Shown here: piece after piece, positions 1-6,977 of the stretch | Layout: each line of letters begins with the position of its first letter | Position numbering within the stretch: position 1 is the first letter of the stretch | DNA from: Clostridia bacterium | GTDB taxonomy: Bacteria > Bacillota_A > Clostridia > Oscillospirales > CAG-272 | Length of the DNA: 19,055 nucleotides | Assembly (NCBI GenBank): GCA_017632155.1 | Contig: JAGBRZ010000249.1 | Span: 1 to 19,055 of the forward strand | Direction of reading: 5' to 3' | Position numbers and translations under genes: made by a program | The notes under the pieces: generated by a model | Databases searched by the model: none | Told to the model about the DNA's origin: nothing | What the model saw: only the letters and a program-made list of their open reading frames with translations

Positions 1-174
1 ATCATCAAGAAGTTCTATGCTGCTGTTGAGTCGGGTGATAAGGCTGCTGCTACCGAGGCATACAAGGTTGCAGTAAAGTGTGTTGACCAGGCTGCTGCTC
101 GCGGTATCATTCACAAGAATGCTGCTGCACACAAGAAGAGCCAGTTCACACTCGCCCTCAACAAACTCGCGTAA
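1..174 (+). CDS. rpsT: 30S ribosomal protein S20, C-terminal part (5' truncated by window)
   Basis: The first base is in frame and translates to 57 residues ending in a TAA. The stretch is rich in Ala and Lys and contains IIHKNAAAHKKSQF followed by LALNKLA, the typical C-terminal helix of bacterial S20, which binds the 5' domain of 16S rRNA in the small subunit. The beginning lies outside the window, so start and promoter are not visible. Codon use is strongly biased (gct, aag, gtt), as expected of a ribosomal protein. A terminator hairpin follows at once. The next gene is convergent, so rpsT is the end of its transcription unit. Confidence 0.93.
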   Translation: MIKKFYAAVESGDKAAATEAYKVAVKCVDQAAARGIIHKNAAAHKKSQFTLALNKLA

Positions 175-187
175 ACCCATTATATAG

Positions 188-225
188 AAAAAGGGATGCA
201 AGTCGTGCTTGCAGCCTTTTTCTTT
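188..225. terminator. Bidirectional intrinsic terminator between rpsT and the minus-strand operon
   Basis: An AAAAAGG / CCTTTTT outer stem encloses a TGCAAG / CTTGCA inner stem with a short tcgtg loop. The T-run follows on the plus strand, and the A-run supplies a T-run for the minus strand, so the hairpin can end both rpsT and the convergent nine-gene operon. Confidence 0.85.
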
Positions 226-234
226 TATAGACGA

Positions 235-262
235 AACCCACGGCATTGCCGTGGGTTGTTTT
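235..262 (+). terminator. GC-rich hairpin with T-tract
   Basis: A perfect 10 bp stem (AACCCACGGC / GCCGTGGGTT) with a 3-base loop is followed on the plus strand by gttttta. It abuts the stop codon of the acetyltransferase on the other strand. As the second hairpin after rpsT it may act as a back-up terminator, or it may simply protect the 3' end of the minus-strand mRNA. Confidence 0.6.
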
Positions 263-771
263 TATTTCTTAATCGAATAATAAATGCACTTGTGAGTTAC
301 CCCGCGATACTCAACCTCGGCGGTCATTTTTGTGCGTTTCATACCGCACTTTTCCATAACGCGCATACTTGCATCGTTTCCCTCAAATGCGCCGGCAAGT
401 ATCTCTTCGAAGCCCATCGAGAAAAGATAATTTATCACCGCCTCGAAAGCCTCCGTGGCAAAGCCTCTATTATGATAATCGGGATGCAAAGCGTAGCCCA
501 TTTCGATGCACTTGTTATTGATTTCGCAGTCGTTGATAAGCCCGATCAGCTCCTCGTCGAGATAGATCCCGAAAACGAATCTGTCTTCTTTCAAAGAAAG
601 ATTTCTTAAAGATTCAAACAGCTTGATCTCGTCTTCGTGCGTGAGAAGATCGGGAACCATATAAGTCGCCTTGACTATGTCGCTTTTGAAGATCGACATC
701 AACGCACCCGCGTCGCATTCGCGAAAAGCGGAGAGGGTGAGGCGGGGTGTTACTATCTTGCGTAGACTCAT
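262..771 (-). CDS. GNAT family N-acetyltransferase (RimJ/RimL-like)
   Basis: A 169-residue protein of the Acetyltransf_3 type, which transfers acetyl from acetyl-CoA to an amine of a protein, amino acid or antibiotic. The start TPRLTLSAF matches the family's 'TERLxLR' opening. Residues about 93-108 (GYALHPDYHNRGFATEA) hold the acetyl-CoA pyrophosphate-binding Q/RxxGxA element as NRGFAT. NDASMRVMEKCGM near residue 131 is the usual C-terminal motif. The ATG overlaps the stop of the upstream gene in ATGA, implying translational coupling, and this is the last gene of the minus-strand operon. The substrate cannot be read from sequence; a defence or resistance role is possible but unproven. Confidence 0.88.
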   Translation of the reverse strand: MSLRKIVTPRLTLSAFRECDAGALMSIFKSDIVKATYMVPDLLTHEDEIKLFESLRNLSLKEDRFVFGIYLDEELIGLINDCEINNKCIEMGYALHPDYHNRGFATEAFEAVINYLFSMGFEEILAGAFEGNDASMRVMEKCGMKRTKMTAEVEYRGVTHKCIYYSIKK

Positions 772-1115
772 CTTCTTATCAAAATCCCTTTCATAAACTC
801 CGATGTGTTATGAAAATTATACGCGATCGTCTTTTCTTCCTCGGTACAGCCGATGAGAAGCTTGATCTCGGAATCACGTTTCCACAGATCGACCGTGCAG
901 ATGATCGCGTCGCAAATACCGTCGGGCAAAGAGCCGCGCCACACGTCGATGCCGCTTCCGTCCATAGATGACGTGTTTTCAATATAGCCGTAATCGAGCT
1001 CATATTTGATCTCGGGGTATCGCGGATGGGTGCTGCCCTTTGGTCTGTCGATGACGATCTTACCGGACGAAACAAGCTTGTCCACGGCTTGCCAAAAATG
1101 AATGTTTTGTTCCAT
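768..1115 (-). CDS. Small inorganic-pyrophosphatase-like protein
   Basis: A 115-residue protein. The region from about residue 20 (IVIDRPKGSTHPRYP) to 60 resembles the core of soluble family I pyrophosphatases: DYGYIENTSSMDGSGIDVW aligns with the family's YGYI...DGDPLDV. In the true enzymes DxDPxD supplies three metal-binding aspartates. Here the pattern is D52-G-S-G-I-D57, so the middle aspartate is replaced by Ser, and the protein is much shorter than the usual ~175 residues. Catalysis on pyrophosphate is therefore doubtful; it may act on another phosphoanhydride or be non-catalytic. I chose ATG 1115, because the longer frame to 1316 lies inside the upstream methyltransferase and is unlike any pyrophosphatase. 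It begins 8 bp after that gene and overlaps the acetyltransferase by 4 bp. Confidence 0.75.
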   Translation of the reverse strand: MEQNIHFWQAVDKLVSSGKIVIDRPKGSTHPRYPEIKYELDYGYIENTSSMDGSGIDVWRGSLPDGICDAIICTVDLWKRDSEIKLLIGCTEEEKTIAYNFHNTSEFMKGILIRR

Positions 1116-1123
1116 AATTTTAT

Positions 1124-1861
1124 CTATTGCTTTTTTGCCTTGACCAAAAGGAAATTCGGCTTGTGAAGATCCTTTTCCCAACTTTTGTCCATTGCGATCG
1201 TTTCCTCGGTCGGAACGGGTTCCATCATCCTTTCGACGGTAAATCCCGCCTCGCAGAGGCAGTTGACGATCTCGGAAAAGGTTCGGTGATATTTTAGGAC
1301 GCCCTCGACAAACCATTTCGTGCTGCGCTTGCCGCCGCGCGCGTAGTCGGTAAGTTTGTAGTGAAGTACCTCACCGTTATCATCTCTGAACCATCCTGCG
1401 CCCGCTATCGGCGCCGTTGTCAGCGGATGCTCCTGCGAAAAGATGAAGTATCCTCCGGGGTTCAGTACGTCGTAAACTCCACGGACAAACGCGGCGAAAT
1501 CCTCGACGTAATGCACCGCAAGCGAGCTGAAGACAACGTCGTATTTTTCCTTGATGAAGAAAAGATCGCTCATATCCGCGTGTAAAAATTCAATATCGGG
1601 GTGCTCTTGGGTTGCGACCTCAAGCATCTTCTCGGAAATATCGATGCCGAGAACGGTCGATGCCCCTCTCGCCTTGAATTCGGCGCAGTTTTCACCGTAG
1701 CCACAGCCGAGGTCGAGGACTGCCTTACCCGAAAGGTCGGGCGAAAGAGAGAAGAGCGCTGGCTTTTCCTCGAGGTTGTTTGCACTGTATTTATTACTGC
1801 GAATCCTTTTGTAACCGTCAAAAAACTCCTGATTGTCGAATATATTCTGCGATTTGCTCAT
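1124..1861 (-). CDS. Class I SAM-dependent methyltransferase (Methyltransf_11 type)
   Basis: A 245-residue protein with the Rossmann-fold methyltransferase layout. Motif I is VLDLGCGYG (residues 48-56), the glycine-rich SAM loop. GIDIS at 72-76 carries the acidic residue that binds the SAM ribose, HADMSDL follows at about 94-100, and YDVVFSSLAVHYV at about 107-119 is the post-motif strand. NPGGYFIFSQEHP is the typical motif III region. No substrate-specific domain is visible, so the target is probably a small molecule. The ribosome site AAGGAG (1869-1874) overlaps the stop codon of the preceding methyltransferase, consistent with co-translation. Confidence 0.9.
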   Translation of the reverse strand: MSKSQNIFDNQEFFDGYKRIRSNKYSANNLEEKPALFSLSPDLSGKAVLDLGCGYGENCAEFKARGASTVLGIDISEKMLEVATQEHPDIEFLHADMSDLFFIKEKYDVVFSSLAVHYVEDFAAFVRGVYDVLNPGGYFIFSQEHPLTTAPIAGAGWFRDDNGEVLHYKLTDYARGGKRSTKWFVEGVLKYHRTFSEIVNCLCEAGFTVERMMEPVPTEETIAMDKSWEKDLHKPNFLLVKAKKQ

Positions 1862-1872
1862 CTCGATGCTCC

Positions 1873-2631
1873 TTAAAAAGGCTTTTTTGCCAGATACAAA
1901 ACATAGGTGTCATTGAACACTACCTTGTTTCCTCCCGCGAGTACGGCGGCGCGGAGTCCTTCGAAAAACTTTGTCTTGTACGGTTCGGGTATGACGATGT
2001 GATCGCAATGAGTGCCGCAGTAGGCAACGTATTCGTCCGCGTTGAATTCGCGCGTGCCGAAAAACTCACGCTTTTCAAAATCAACGTAGCCGTAATTCGG
2101 CGCGTTTGTGTATTTGAACGATCCGTGCGTGTAGGGCGTCTCAGGCTTATAGTATGCGGAATAAATCTTTTGAATTTCGGTGTAAAGAGCTTCATTCGGC
2201 GTCTTGTAGTCACCGCGCATCAGTATCATCGCGAGCGTCCCGCCGGGCTTGAGGAGGTCAAAAGTCTTGGAAAATGCGATTTCTTCGGGGATCCATTGGA
2301 TAGTCGCGGCAGAGTAGATCATATCGAACTTCTGATCGCCGAAATCGTGCGTGATAAAGTCATCGTTTACAATGCTGAAATTCGGATAATGACCGTATTT
2401 CTGTTTCATTTTTTCATAAAGATGCTCACCGAGCTCGATGGCGTTGTAGCCACAACCGGTATTCAGTATAGGATCGGTTGCTTGCCCCGTTCCCGGTCCG
2501 AGCTCGAGGACCGATTTACCCGCGCCGATCTCTGCATATTCGATCAACGAGGCAAAAAGCTCGGTGGAATATCGCGGGCGGTATTTGTCAAATTCCTCGG
2601 GGATCGTGTCAAAAATTTTTCTGAATTCCAT
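1873..2631 (-). CDS. Class I SAM-dependent methyltransferase
   Basis: A 252-residue protein with motif I VLELGPGTG (residues 41-49), a diverged motif II region (YNAIELGEHL) and a DDFITHDF stretch with the motif II/III acidic residues. FDMIYSAATIQWIPEE and LKPGGTLAMILMRGD are family hallmarks. The N-terminal FRKIFDTIPEEFDKYRPRYS resembles small-molecule methyltransferases related to UbiE/trans-aconitate methyltransferases. It is only distantly similar to its downstream neighbour, so the pair is not a recent duplication. Start ATG 2631 follows an AAGGAG (2640-2645) that overlaps the stop of the NUDIX gene. The substrate is unknown. Confidence 0.9.
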   Translation of the reverse strand: MEFRKIFDTIPEEFDKYRPRYSTELFASLIEYAEIGAGKSVLELGPGTGQATDPILNTGCGYNAIELGEHLYEKMKQKYGHYPNFSIVNDDFITHDFGDQKFDMIYSAATIQWIPEEIAFSKTFDLLKPGGTLAMILMRGDYKTPNEALYTEIQKIYSAYYKPETPYTHGSFKYTNAPNYGYVDFEKREFFGTREFNADEYVAYCGTHCDHIVIPEPYKTKFFEGLRAAVLAGGNKVVFNDTYVLYLAKKPF

Positions 2632-2643
2632 AAGCGTTCTCCT

Positions 2644-3270
2644 TTATAAAGTGTGAAAAAGCTTTTCTGCTTCGGCGAAAAAACGCGGAGTGACCTGCGG
2701 ATACGTAAGATTATCGGGGAGAGAATGGAATGCTCCAACCGCCTTCATTTCGCTTTTGGGAAGTTCTCCGATGGATTTTGCTACGGCAAGGAAAACCATT
2801 CCGTTAGCACATCCTTGCGAATCGAATCCCCAATAGTCGCAGACGGGATAGATCTCCGCGTCATTGATGCCGCTTTCCTCAAAAAGCTCGCGGCGCGCGC
2901 ATTCAAGCGGAGTTTCGCCCGCTTCAATATGCCCGCCCTGAGTTTCCCAAGTGTCGCGCTCCTCGTGCATCGAAAGGATCCACTTGCCGCCATAATTGGT
3001 GCAAACAGCTGTGAACATATATTTTTCAAGGTATCCGACGGGAAAAAGTCGGCACTGTAAGTCTTGGCGCGAAGCTTTTGGAGGGTTAAGATCAATTCCG
3101 AGTTCCTTGCATTTTTCAAGTGCGTGCGCGTGACCCTTCTGTGCGGATGTTCTGTACCAAAAGATTGCTTGCTCAAAGTCTTTATCAACTTCCTCGCAAT
3201 ACTTTGCAAGATCGTACTGAGCAGATCTTTCTCCGATATAAGCTTGCAGACGAATATGTTGAATTATCAT
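2644..3270 (-). CDS. NUDIX hydrolase with N-terminal Sel1-like repeat
   Basis: A 208-residue two-part protein. Residues about 10-58 (AYIGERSAQYDLAKYCEE, then ATG-proximal QAIFWYRTSAQKGHAHALEK) match one Sel1-like helical repeat, usually a protein-interaction module. Residues about 80-208 form a NUDIX fold. The Nudix box fits GX5EX7REUXEEXGU exactly: G113, E119, R127-E128, E131-E132, G134, so metal-dependent hydrolysis of a nucleoside diphosphate linked to another group is likely. I prefer ATG 3270 to an upstream ATG at 3297, because 3270 forms an ATGA overlap with the phosphatase gene and gives the natural start of the Sel1 repeat. The repeat fused to a NUDIX domain is unusual; the repeat may tether it to a partner. 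Confidence 0.87.
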   Translation of the reverse strand: MIIQHIRLQAYIGERSAQYDLAKYCEEVDKDFEQAIFWYRTSAQKGHAHALEKCKELGIDLNPPKASRQDLQCRLFPVGYLEKYMFTAVCTNYGGKWILSMHEERDTWETQGGHIEAGETPLECARRELFEESGINDAEIYPVCDYWGFDSQGCANGMVFLAVAKSIGELPKSEMKAVGAFHSLPDNLTYPQVTPRFFAEAEKLFHTL

Positions 3271-3728
3271 AGCAAAGTTTCCAGAAGACCCTCGCAAGCC
3301 TCATATATGTCGCGGTAGGTGACGTCAAAATTGCCGACGTACCAAGGGTCTGCAACGTCACCGGGACGGGTGGTGTAGTCCATCATTTTGCGGATCTTGC
3401 CATTGGGATCGCCTCCGAGAATGCGGTGCATATTGCGGATGTTCGCAGAATCCATACCGATGAAGAGATCGTACTTATCGTAGTCCGAGCCTTGAAGCTG
3501 AACCGCGCGCTTTCCGTCGGGTGAGATGCCGTGCCGTTCAAGCTCTGCACGTGCGGCAGGATATACGGGATTGCCTACGCCGTTTTCAATTTCTTCGGCA
3601 CTTGTAGCCGCCGATCTGATCACAAATTCCGCCTCAAGCCCGCGTTCTGCGACCATTTTCTTGAATATAAACTCCGCCATCGGGCTGCGGCAGATGTTGC
3701 CGTGACAGACGAACATAATCTTTACCAT
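3267..3728 (-). CDS. Low-molecular-weight protein tyrosine phosphatase
   Basis: A 153-residue cytoplasmic phosphatase. The N-terminal VCHGNICRSPMAEF holds the CX5R P-loop, with nucleophile C8 and R14, followed by S15. DVADPWYVGNFDVTY near the C-terminus carries the general-acid aspartate (about D127) in the family's DP(W/Y) motif. Length is normal. Members dephosphorylate protein phosphotyrosine or phosphoarginine, or occasionally small molecules. In Firmicutes they are often linked to capsule or stress control, but no tyrosine kinase is in this window. The start overlaps the upstream MazG-like gene by 7 bp and the stop overlaps the NUDIX start. Confidence 0.93.
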   Translation of the reverse strand: MVKIMFVCHGNICRSPMAEFIFKKMVAERGLEAEFVIRSAATSAEEIENGVGNPVYPAARAELERHGISPDGKRAVQLQGSDYDKYDLFIGMDSANIRNMHRILGGDPNGKIRKMMDYTTRPGDVADPWYVGNFDVTYRDIYEACEGLLETLL

Positions 3729-4048
3729 CTTTTCATATTCCTTTCAAATTTCTTGGTGTAAGCTTCGCGCAGTTCATCGGAGGTGATTCCGTAGCAGAGC
3801 ATAACGTCGTGGTAATACATCAGGACGTCCGCCATTTCTTCAATCAGATGCGCGCGGAGCTCGGGGTTGGAAACGGCTTCCTCGTCACCGTTCTTTTTGA
3901 CGATGTCGGCAACCTCGCCGATCTCGCCGATCATCCAAAGGAGCTTGTTCTTGCCCGTGTCAACACAGATCGGCTCCCATTTGTCCTTGTATTTTTCCTG
4001 CAGAGCTCTCTGCATTTCAAGCATTTCGTTTACCGTGAGTTCAGCCAT
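3722..4048 (-). CDS. MazG-like nucleotide pyrophosphohydrolase
   Basis: A 108-residue all-alpha protein. GEIGEVADIVKKNGD carries EXXE (EIGE), and HLIEEMADVLMYYHDV carries EXXD (EMAD), the paired Mg-binding motifs of the MazG/HisE superfamily, which convert NTPs or dNTPs to the monophosphate plus pyrophosphate. One compact domain is typical of iMazG or MazG-like house-cleaning enzymes. Together with the NUDIX enzyme in the same operon it suggests control of damaged or modified nucleotides. It starts 1 bp after the upstream membrane protein gene. Confidence 0.88.
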   Translation of the reverse strand: MAELTVNEMLEMQRALQEKYKDKWEPICVDTGKNKLLWMIGEIGEVADIVKKNGDEEAVSNPELRAHLIEEMADVLMYYHDVMLCYGITSDELREAYTKKFERNMKRW

Positions 4049-4049
4049 A

Positions 4050-4358
4050 TCAAAAGATTCCTTTGTTATATTTTATCATTGCATAGAAAGCAAATCCGAG
4101 GCCGATCACCAAGCCGAGGATCATAACCGCAGAGGCGACGATCTCAAACTCAAGCGCCATCAAAAGCGAGAAGATCATAAAAGATGCGCCGATGATGATA
4201 TTGCCGATGCCGACGAGTCTGCCGAAGGGAATTATATTCTCGGGTGGGACGCGGTGATAGTGGTATCTGTGCAAAGCGCGCACGTTTCCGGTCATATTGA
4301 CTCCGCCGATTATGCAAAGAATCACGCCGAGAACGGATGTAAAGATGTATTCGTACAT
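4050..4358 (-). CDS. Small integral membrane protein (DUF3784-like)
   Basis: A 102-residue protein with three predicted hydrophobic helices: about residues 4-23 (IFTSVLGVILCIIGGVNM), 47-67 (LVGIGNIIIGASFMIFSLLM) and 72-94 (EIVASAVMILGLVIGLGFAF). The loop after helix 1 (RALHRYHYHRVPPENIIPFGR) is basic. The pattern 'G.xN...LHxYHxxRV...pFGR.vGxGxIxIG' resembles small clostridial membrane proteins of DUF3784 type, but I cannot verify the family. The ATG follows the TAA of the kinase gene directly, so translation is coupled. Function is unknown; it is the only membrane component of the operon. Confidence 0.78.
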   Translation of the reverse strand: MYEYIFTSVLGVILCIIGGVNMTGNVRALHRYHYHRVPPENIIPFGRLVGIGNIIIGASFMIFSLLMALEFEIVASAVMILGLVIGLGFAFYAMIKYNKGIF

Positions 4359-5234
4359 TTAATTTTTCCTCCTGTACCATTTGGGTACTGCATTTGTGAA
4401 ATTATCGTACCAATCAAGCACGTCGCGCGCCTGATTCATCATTGTGTTTATTTCCTCGTCCCCGAACGGGATCGCCCACGGAATCGAGGATAGCATATTG
4501 CTGCCGATATAGAGCGCGAGAAGCTCCCAAAACTTGTGCGGAACATCCCCGTCAAAATAGCCGTCAACATTGCCCGAGGCAAAGGCGGGAGCGGCTTGCG
4601 CACACCAGACGATTCGGTTGAATTCTTCCCAAGGATCGCCGAAATCGTAGCGGTCAAAGTCGATTATGACTATTTTGCCATTTTCAATCATCATATTTCC
4701 AATATGATAATCGCCGTGCTGATAGCATTGGGGGCGATCTTTTAGCAGATGTCGGTTTGCCGCGAGGTAATCGAGGATGAAATGATCGCCCTCGAATTTC
4801 AGCGGGCATTCGGAGTACATTTTAATTTTTCGGTCTATCTTTGCATTGAAGCGAGGCTCCCAATCGGGCTGATCTTGGGGCGCGGGAATTGAGTGGATCG
4901 CCCGAAGCAGCCTGCCCGCTTCGCAGCCAAGACTGTACTGTTCTTCCTCACTCATTTCCTTGACGGCTTCTTCCGCGTCAACTCCCTCAACGAATCTTTG
5001 AAGCATATAATATCCGTCCTCACACTTGCCGCAGTCGATGGGATTGCACATCGAAACGCCGAGCTCTTCGACCTTCTTTTGCATACGGAACATATCGGGA
5101 TAACGTTCGCCGCGCGGGGAATTCGTCACGCGCAAGAGATAGACATTCCCGCCCTCATCAACCGCGCGGTATTTTTTATCTCCCGACCAGCCTTTGTTGA
5201 TCTCGGCAAGCTCGGTGAATTTCGGTAACGGCAT
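4359..5234 (-). CDS. Aminoglycoside phosphotransferase (APH) family kinase
   Basis: A 291-residue protein-kinase-like small-molecule kinase. An N-lobe (about 1-80) contains VYLLRVTNSP. The catalytic loop HGDYHIGN (173-180) supplies the catalytic D175 and metal ligand N180. IIDFDRYDFGDPWEEF (190-205) is the DFD-type metal motif plus the family's 'FGDPxxE' tail. Relatives phosphorylate aminoglycosides, choline, homoserine or other alcohols; the substrate is unknown here and chromosomal clostridial members are often not resistance genes. It is the first gene of the operon, with ribosome site GGAGG at 5242-5246 and a consensus promoter 33 bp upstream. Confidence 0.88.
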   Translation of the reverse strand: MPLPKFTELAEINKGWSGDKKYRAVDEGGNVYLLRVTNSPRGERYPDMFRMQKKVEELGVSMCNPIDCGKCEDGYYMLQRFVEGVDAEEAVKEMSEEEQYSLGCEAGRLLRAIHSIPAPQDQPDWEPRFNAKIDRKIKMYSECPLKFEGDHFILDYLAANRHLLKDRPQCYQHGDYHIGNMMIENGKIVIIDFDRYDFGDPWEEFNRIVWCAQAAPAFASGNVDGYFDGDVPHKFWELLALYIGSNMLSSIPWAIPFGDEEINTMMNQARDVLDWYDNFTNAVPKWYRRKN

Positions 5235-5266
5235 ATCATCGCCTCCAAGTGCTGTAAATTGATTTA

Positions 5267-5295
5267 ATTATAACATAATCTATAATTAATTTCAA
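5267..5295 (-). promoter_or_regulatory. Sigma-A promoter of the nine-gene minus-strand operon
   Basis: On the minus strand TTGAAA (5295-5290), exactly 17 bp and a perfect TATAAT (5272-5267). The expected start of transcription is about 5260, giving a ~25-base leader with GGAGG. No other good promoter is visible down to the GNAT gene, so one transcript probably covers 5260-262. Confidence 0.8.
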
Positions 5296-5345
5296 GTATT
5301 ATGAGCTCAACTTGCCGTTGATGCGTATTATTTTTTTCTAACTTC

Positions 5346-5374
5346 TTGCAAGAGCGCAAATAATGTGGTATAAT
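5346..5374 (+). promoter_or_regulatory. Sigma-A promoter of the transglutaminase-like gene
   Basis: TTGCAA (5346-5351), 17 bp, and a perfect TATAAT (5369-5374), followed by ribosome site GGAGG at 5390-5394 and ATG at 5404. It is divergent from the operon promoter, with about 50 bp between the two -35 boxes, so a shared regulator could bind there, but I see no clear operator. Confidence 0.72.
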
Positions 5375-5403
5375 TATCAAAAAGCAAACGGAGGATCGGG
5401 TAA

Positions 5404-6801
5404 ATGATCGAATTCCGCGAAGAAGATATAAAATATATTGCCATCGAACTTCCCGATGAGGTGAAGTTTTATAAATATGCCGGAGATTTTGAAGGTGAAG
5501 AAAAGGTTGTTCTTTCTTTGCTTAAAGGCGAAATGCCGACAGCTTTGCGTCGCCGTCTTGAACTTGAGCTTGCGATCTGCCGCGAGATGCAAAGGGATTA
5601 TTATACCGATTTTGATACACTTCTCGGAAAGATTCAAGAAAAGTACCCCGCCTGCACGGCTGAAAATCTCGAATATATAATTTCGCAGGGAAGTGCCGAT
5701 TATATCCGCAAGAACGGCGAGCGCTATTTTCAGCGCTCGGCAAGATCGAACATCCTCGAATGTCAAGAGGCGTATTTGAAATCTCTGCCGGGCGGAGTTT
5801 ACGAAAACTCTTACCGAAATCCTCTGCGCCACGAAAATCTTGAGATAATGAAGAAGCACGGATACCGCAAGGTGCGCTGGCGCATCCGCGAGTGGCTGAC
5901 GGTTGACGAGGGTGCACAGCGCGTGGGCAAAAAGATCCGCGTTCATCTGCCCTATCCCGCAGAGTGTGACGAGCAGAGCGACATCGTGCTTTATTATTCC
6001 TCGCATCCCGTTTATATCTCGGATGCCGATCAGCGCACTGCGTTTATCGAAACCGAGTATAAAAAGGACGAGCGGTTTGAGATCGAATTTTCTTATACTT
6101 TAACCGTTCCTTACTATGACCTTGATCCCGCAAAGGTATCAGCGGAGCAGCCCTCGTTCTGCACCGAGGAAGAACTCCCGCAGATAAGGATTACTCCTGC
6201 GATCAAGGCGGTAGCCGACGAGCTGAAGGGCGATGAAAAGAATCCGCTCCTCCTTGCGCGAAAGGCTTACGAATACGTGACGACGAATATGTCGTATTCT
6301 TATATGCGTGAGTATCTTTGCATTGAAAACATCCCCGAATTCGCGCTCTTTAACAAGCGCGGTGACTGTGGAGTTATGGCTTTGCTCTTCATCTCACTTT
6401 GCCGTGCAATGGGTGTGCCCGCGCGTTGGCAGTCGGGTAGCCATTGCCGCCCGAATCGCATCGGAAGCCACGACTGGGCGCAGTTCTATGTTGCCCCTTG
6501 GGGCTGGCTGCACGCCGATCTTTCCTTCGGCGAGGGCGCGCATAAATACGGTGACCGCGAGCTTTGGGAGCATTATTGCGGCAACTTTGACGTCTTCCGC
6601 GAGATCAATAACCACTCGCAGGGAACGCCGTTCGATCCTCCCAAAAAGTATCTCCGCACCGACCCTTACGATAATCAAAGCGGCGAGGCGGAATACGAGG
6701 ATATGGGACTCGGATTTGAAGATTTCCACAAGGGCAGAACGATAGTAGAATTTGAAGATATAACGGAGGAATCCAATTGTAAAACTGCGTTTTACAATTG
6801 A
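5404..6801 (+). CDS. Transglutaminase-like superfamily protein
   Basis: A 465-residue protein without signal peptide or membrane helix. A long helical N-terminal region (1-~130) and a beta-rich middle (~150-240) precede a transglutaminase-like core at ~265-385. The catalytic triad is visible: C322 in RGDCGVMALLF, H356 in SHDWAQFYV and D372 in HADLSF. LALCRAMGVPAR-type sequence (LFISLCRAMGVPARWQSG) is characteristic. These enzymes act as transglutaminases or, commonly in bacteria, as cysteine proteases; the substrate is unknown and a cytoplasmic site is likely. The last eight residues (CKTAFYN preceded by N) and the TGA are encoded by the palindrome of repeat A copy 1, so the original C-terminus may have been replaced by insertion. 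Confidence 0.85.
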   Translation: MIEFREEDIKYIAIELPDEVKFYKYAGDFEGEEKVVLSLLKGEMPTALRRRLELELAICREMQRDYYTDFDTLLGKIQEKYPACTAENLEYIISQGSADYIRKNGERYFQRSARSNILECQEAYLKSLPGGVYENSYRNPLRHENLEIMKKHGYRKVRWRIREWLTVDEGAQRVGKKIRVHLPYPAECDEQSDIVLYYSSHPVYISDADQRTAFIETEYKKDERFEIEFSYTLTVPYYDLDPAKVSAEQPSFCTEEELPQIRITPAIKAVADELKGDEKNPLLLARKAYEYVTTNMSYSYMREYLCIENIPEFALFNKRGDCGVMALLFISLCRAMGVPARWQSGSHCRPNRIGSHDWAQFYVAPWGWLHADLSFGEGAHKYGDRELWEHYCGNFDVFREINNHSQGTPFDPPKKYLRTDPYDNQSGEAEYEDMGLGFEDFHKGRTIVEFEDITEESNCKTAFYN

Positions 6802-6919
6802 GAGGCGCGCGCTTATCGCCGCCGCAAAAATCAAAGATTTTGGCGGCTCCCCTCGGCGCGCGGGCTCGCGTGGCTCGCTTGAAAGGTGTTTTTTCGGTCG
6901 GCAGAGCCGCCGAAAAAAC
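6773..6919 (+). repeat. Repeat A, copy 1 (structured ~147 bp element)
   Basis: It begins with CC and a perfect palindrome, CAATTGTAAAAC (6774-6785) / GTTTTACAATTG (6789-6800), around TGC. The stop codon of the preceding gene lies in its right arm. A GC-rich core follows, with ctcggcgcgcgggctcgc shared with copy 2, and then GAAAGGTG. It ends with a hairpin GTTTTTTCGG (6888-6897) / CCGAAAAAAC (6910-6919), with an extra CGGC/GCCG inner stem. Copy 2 at 7866-8027 has the same order and changed bases in the inner stem. No coding capacity of its own is credible. Confidence 0.85.
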
Positions 6920-6977
6920 AATTTTATTTAAACTAGTCAAATAATTAGCCGAAAAACATAGAATACGGAGAAATAGA

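Noticed and set aside
768..1316. N-terminal extension of the pyrophosphatase-like protein to 1316
   Set aside because: The added residues come from the antisense phase of the upstream methyltransferase gene and are basic, low-quality sequence; homology begins at ATG 1115.
6888..6919. Terminal hairpin of repeat A as an ordinary intrinsic terminator
   Set aside because: The T-run is in the 5' arm and A's follow the stem, so the standard hairpin-plus-U-run order is missing on both strands; I kept it only as part of the repeat.
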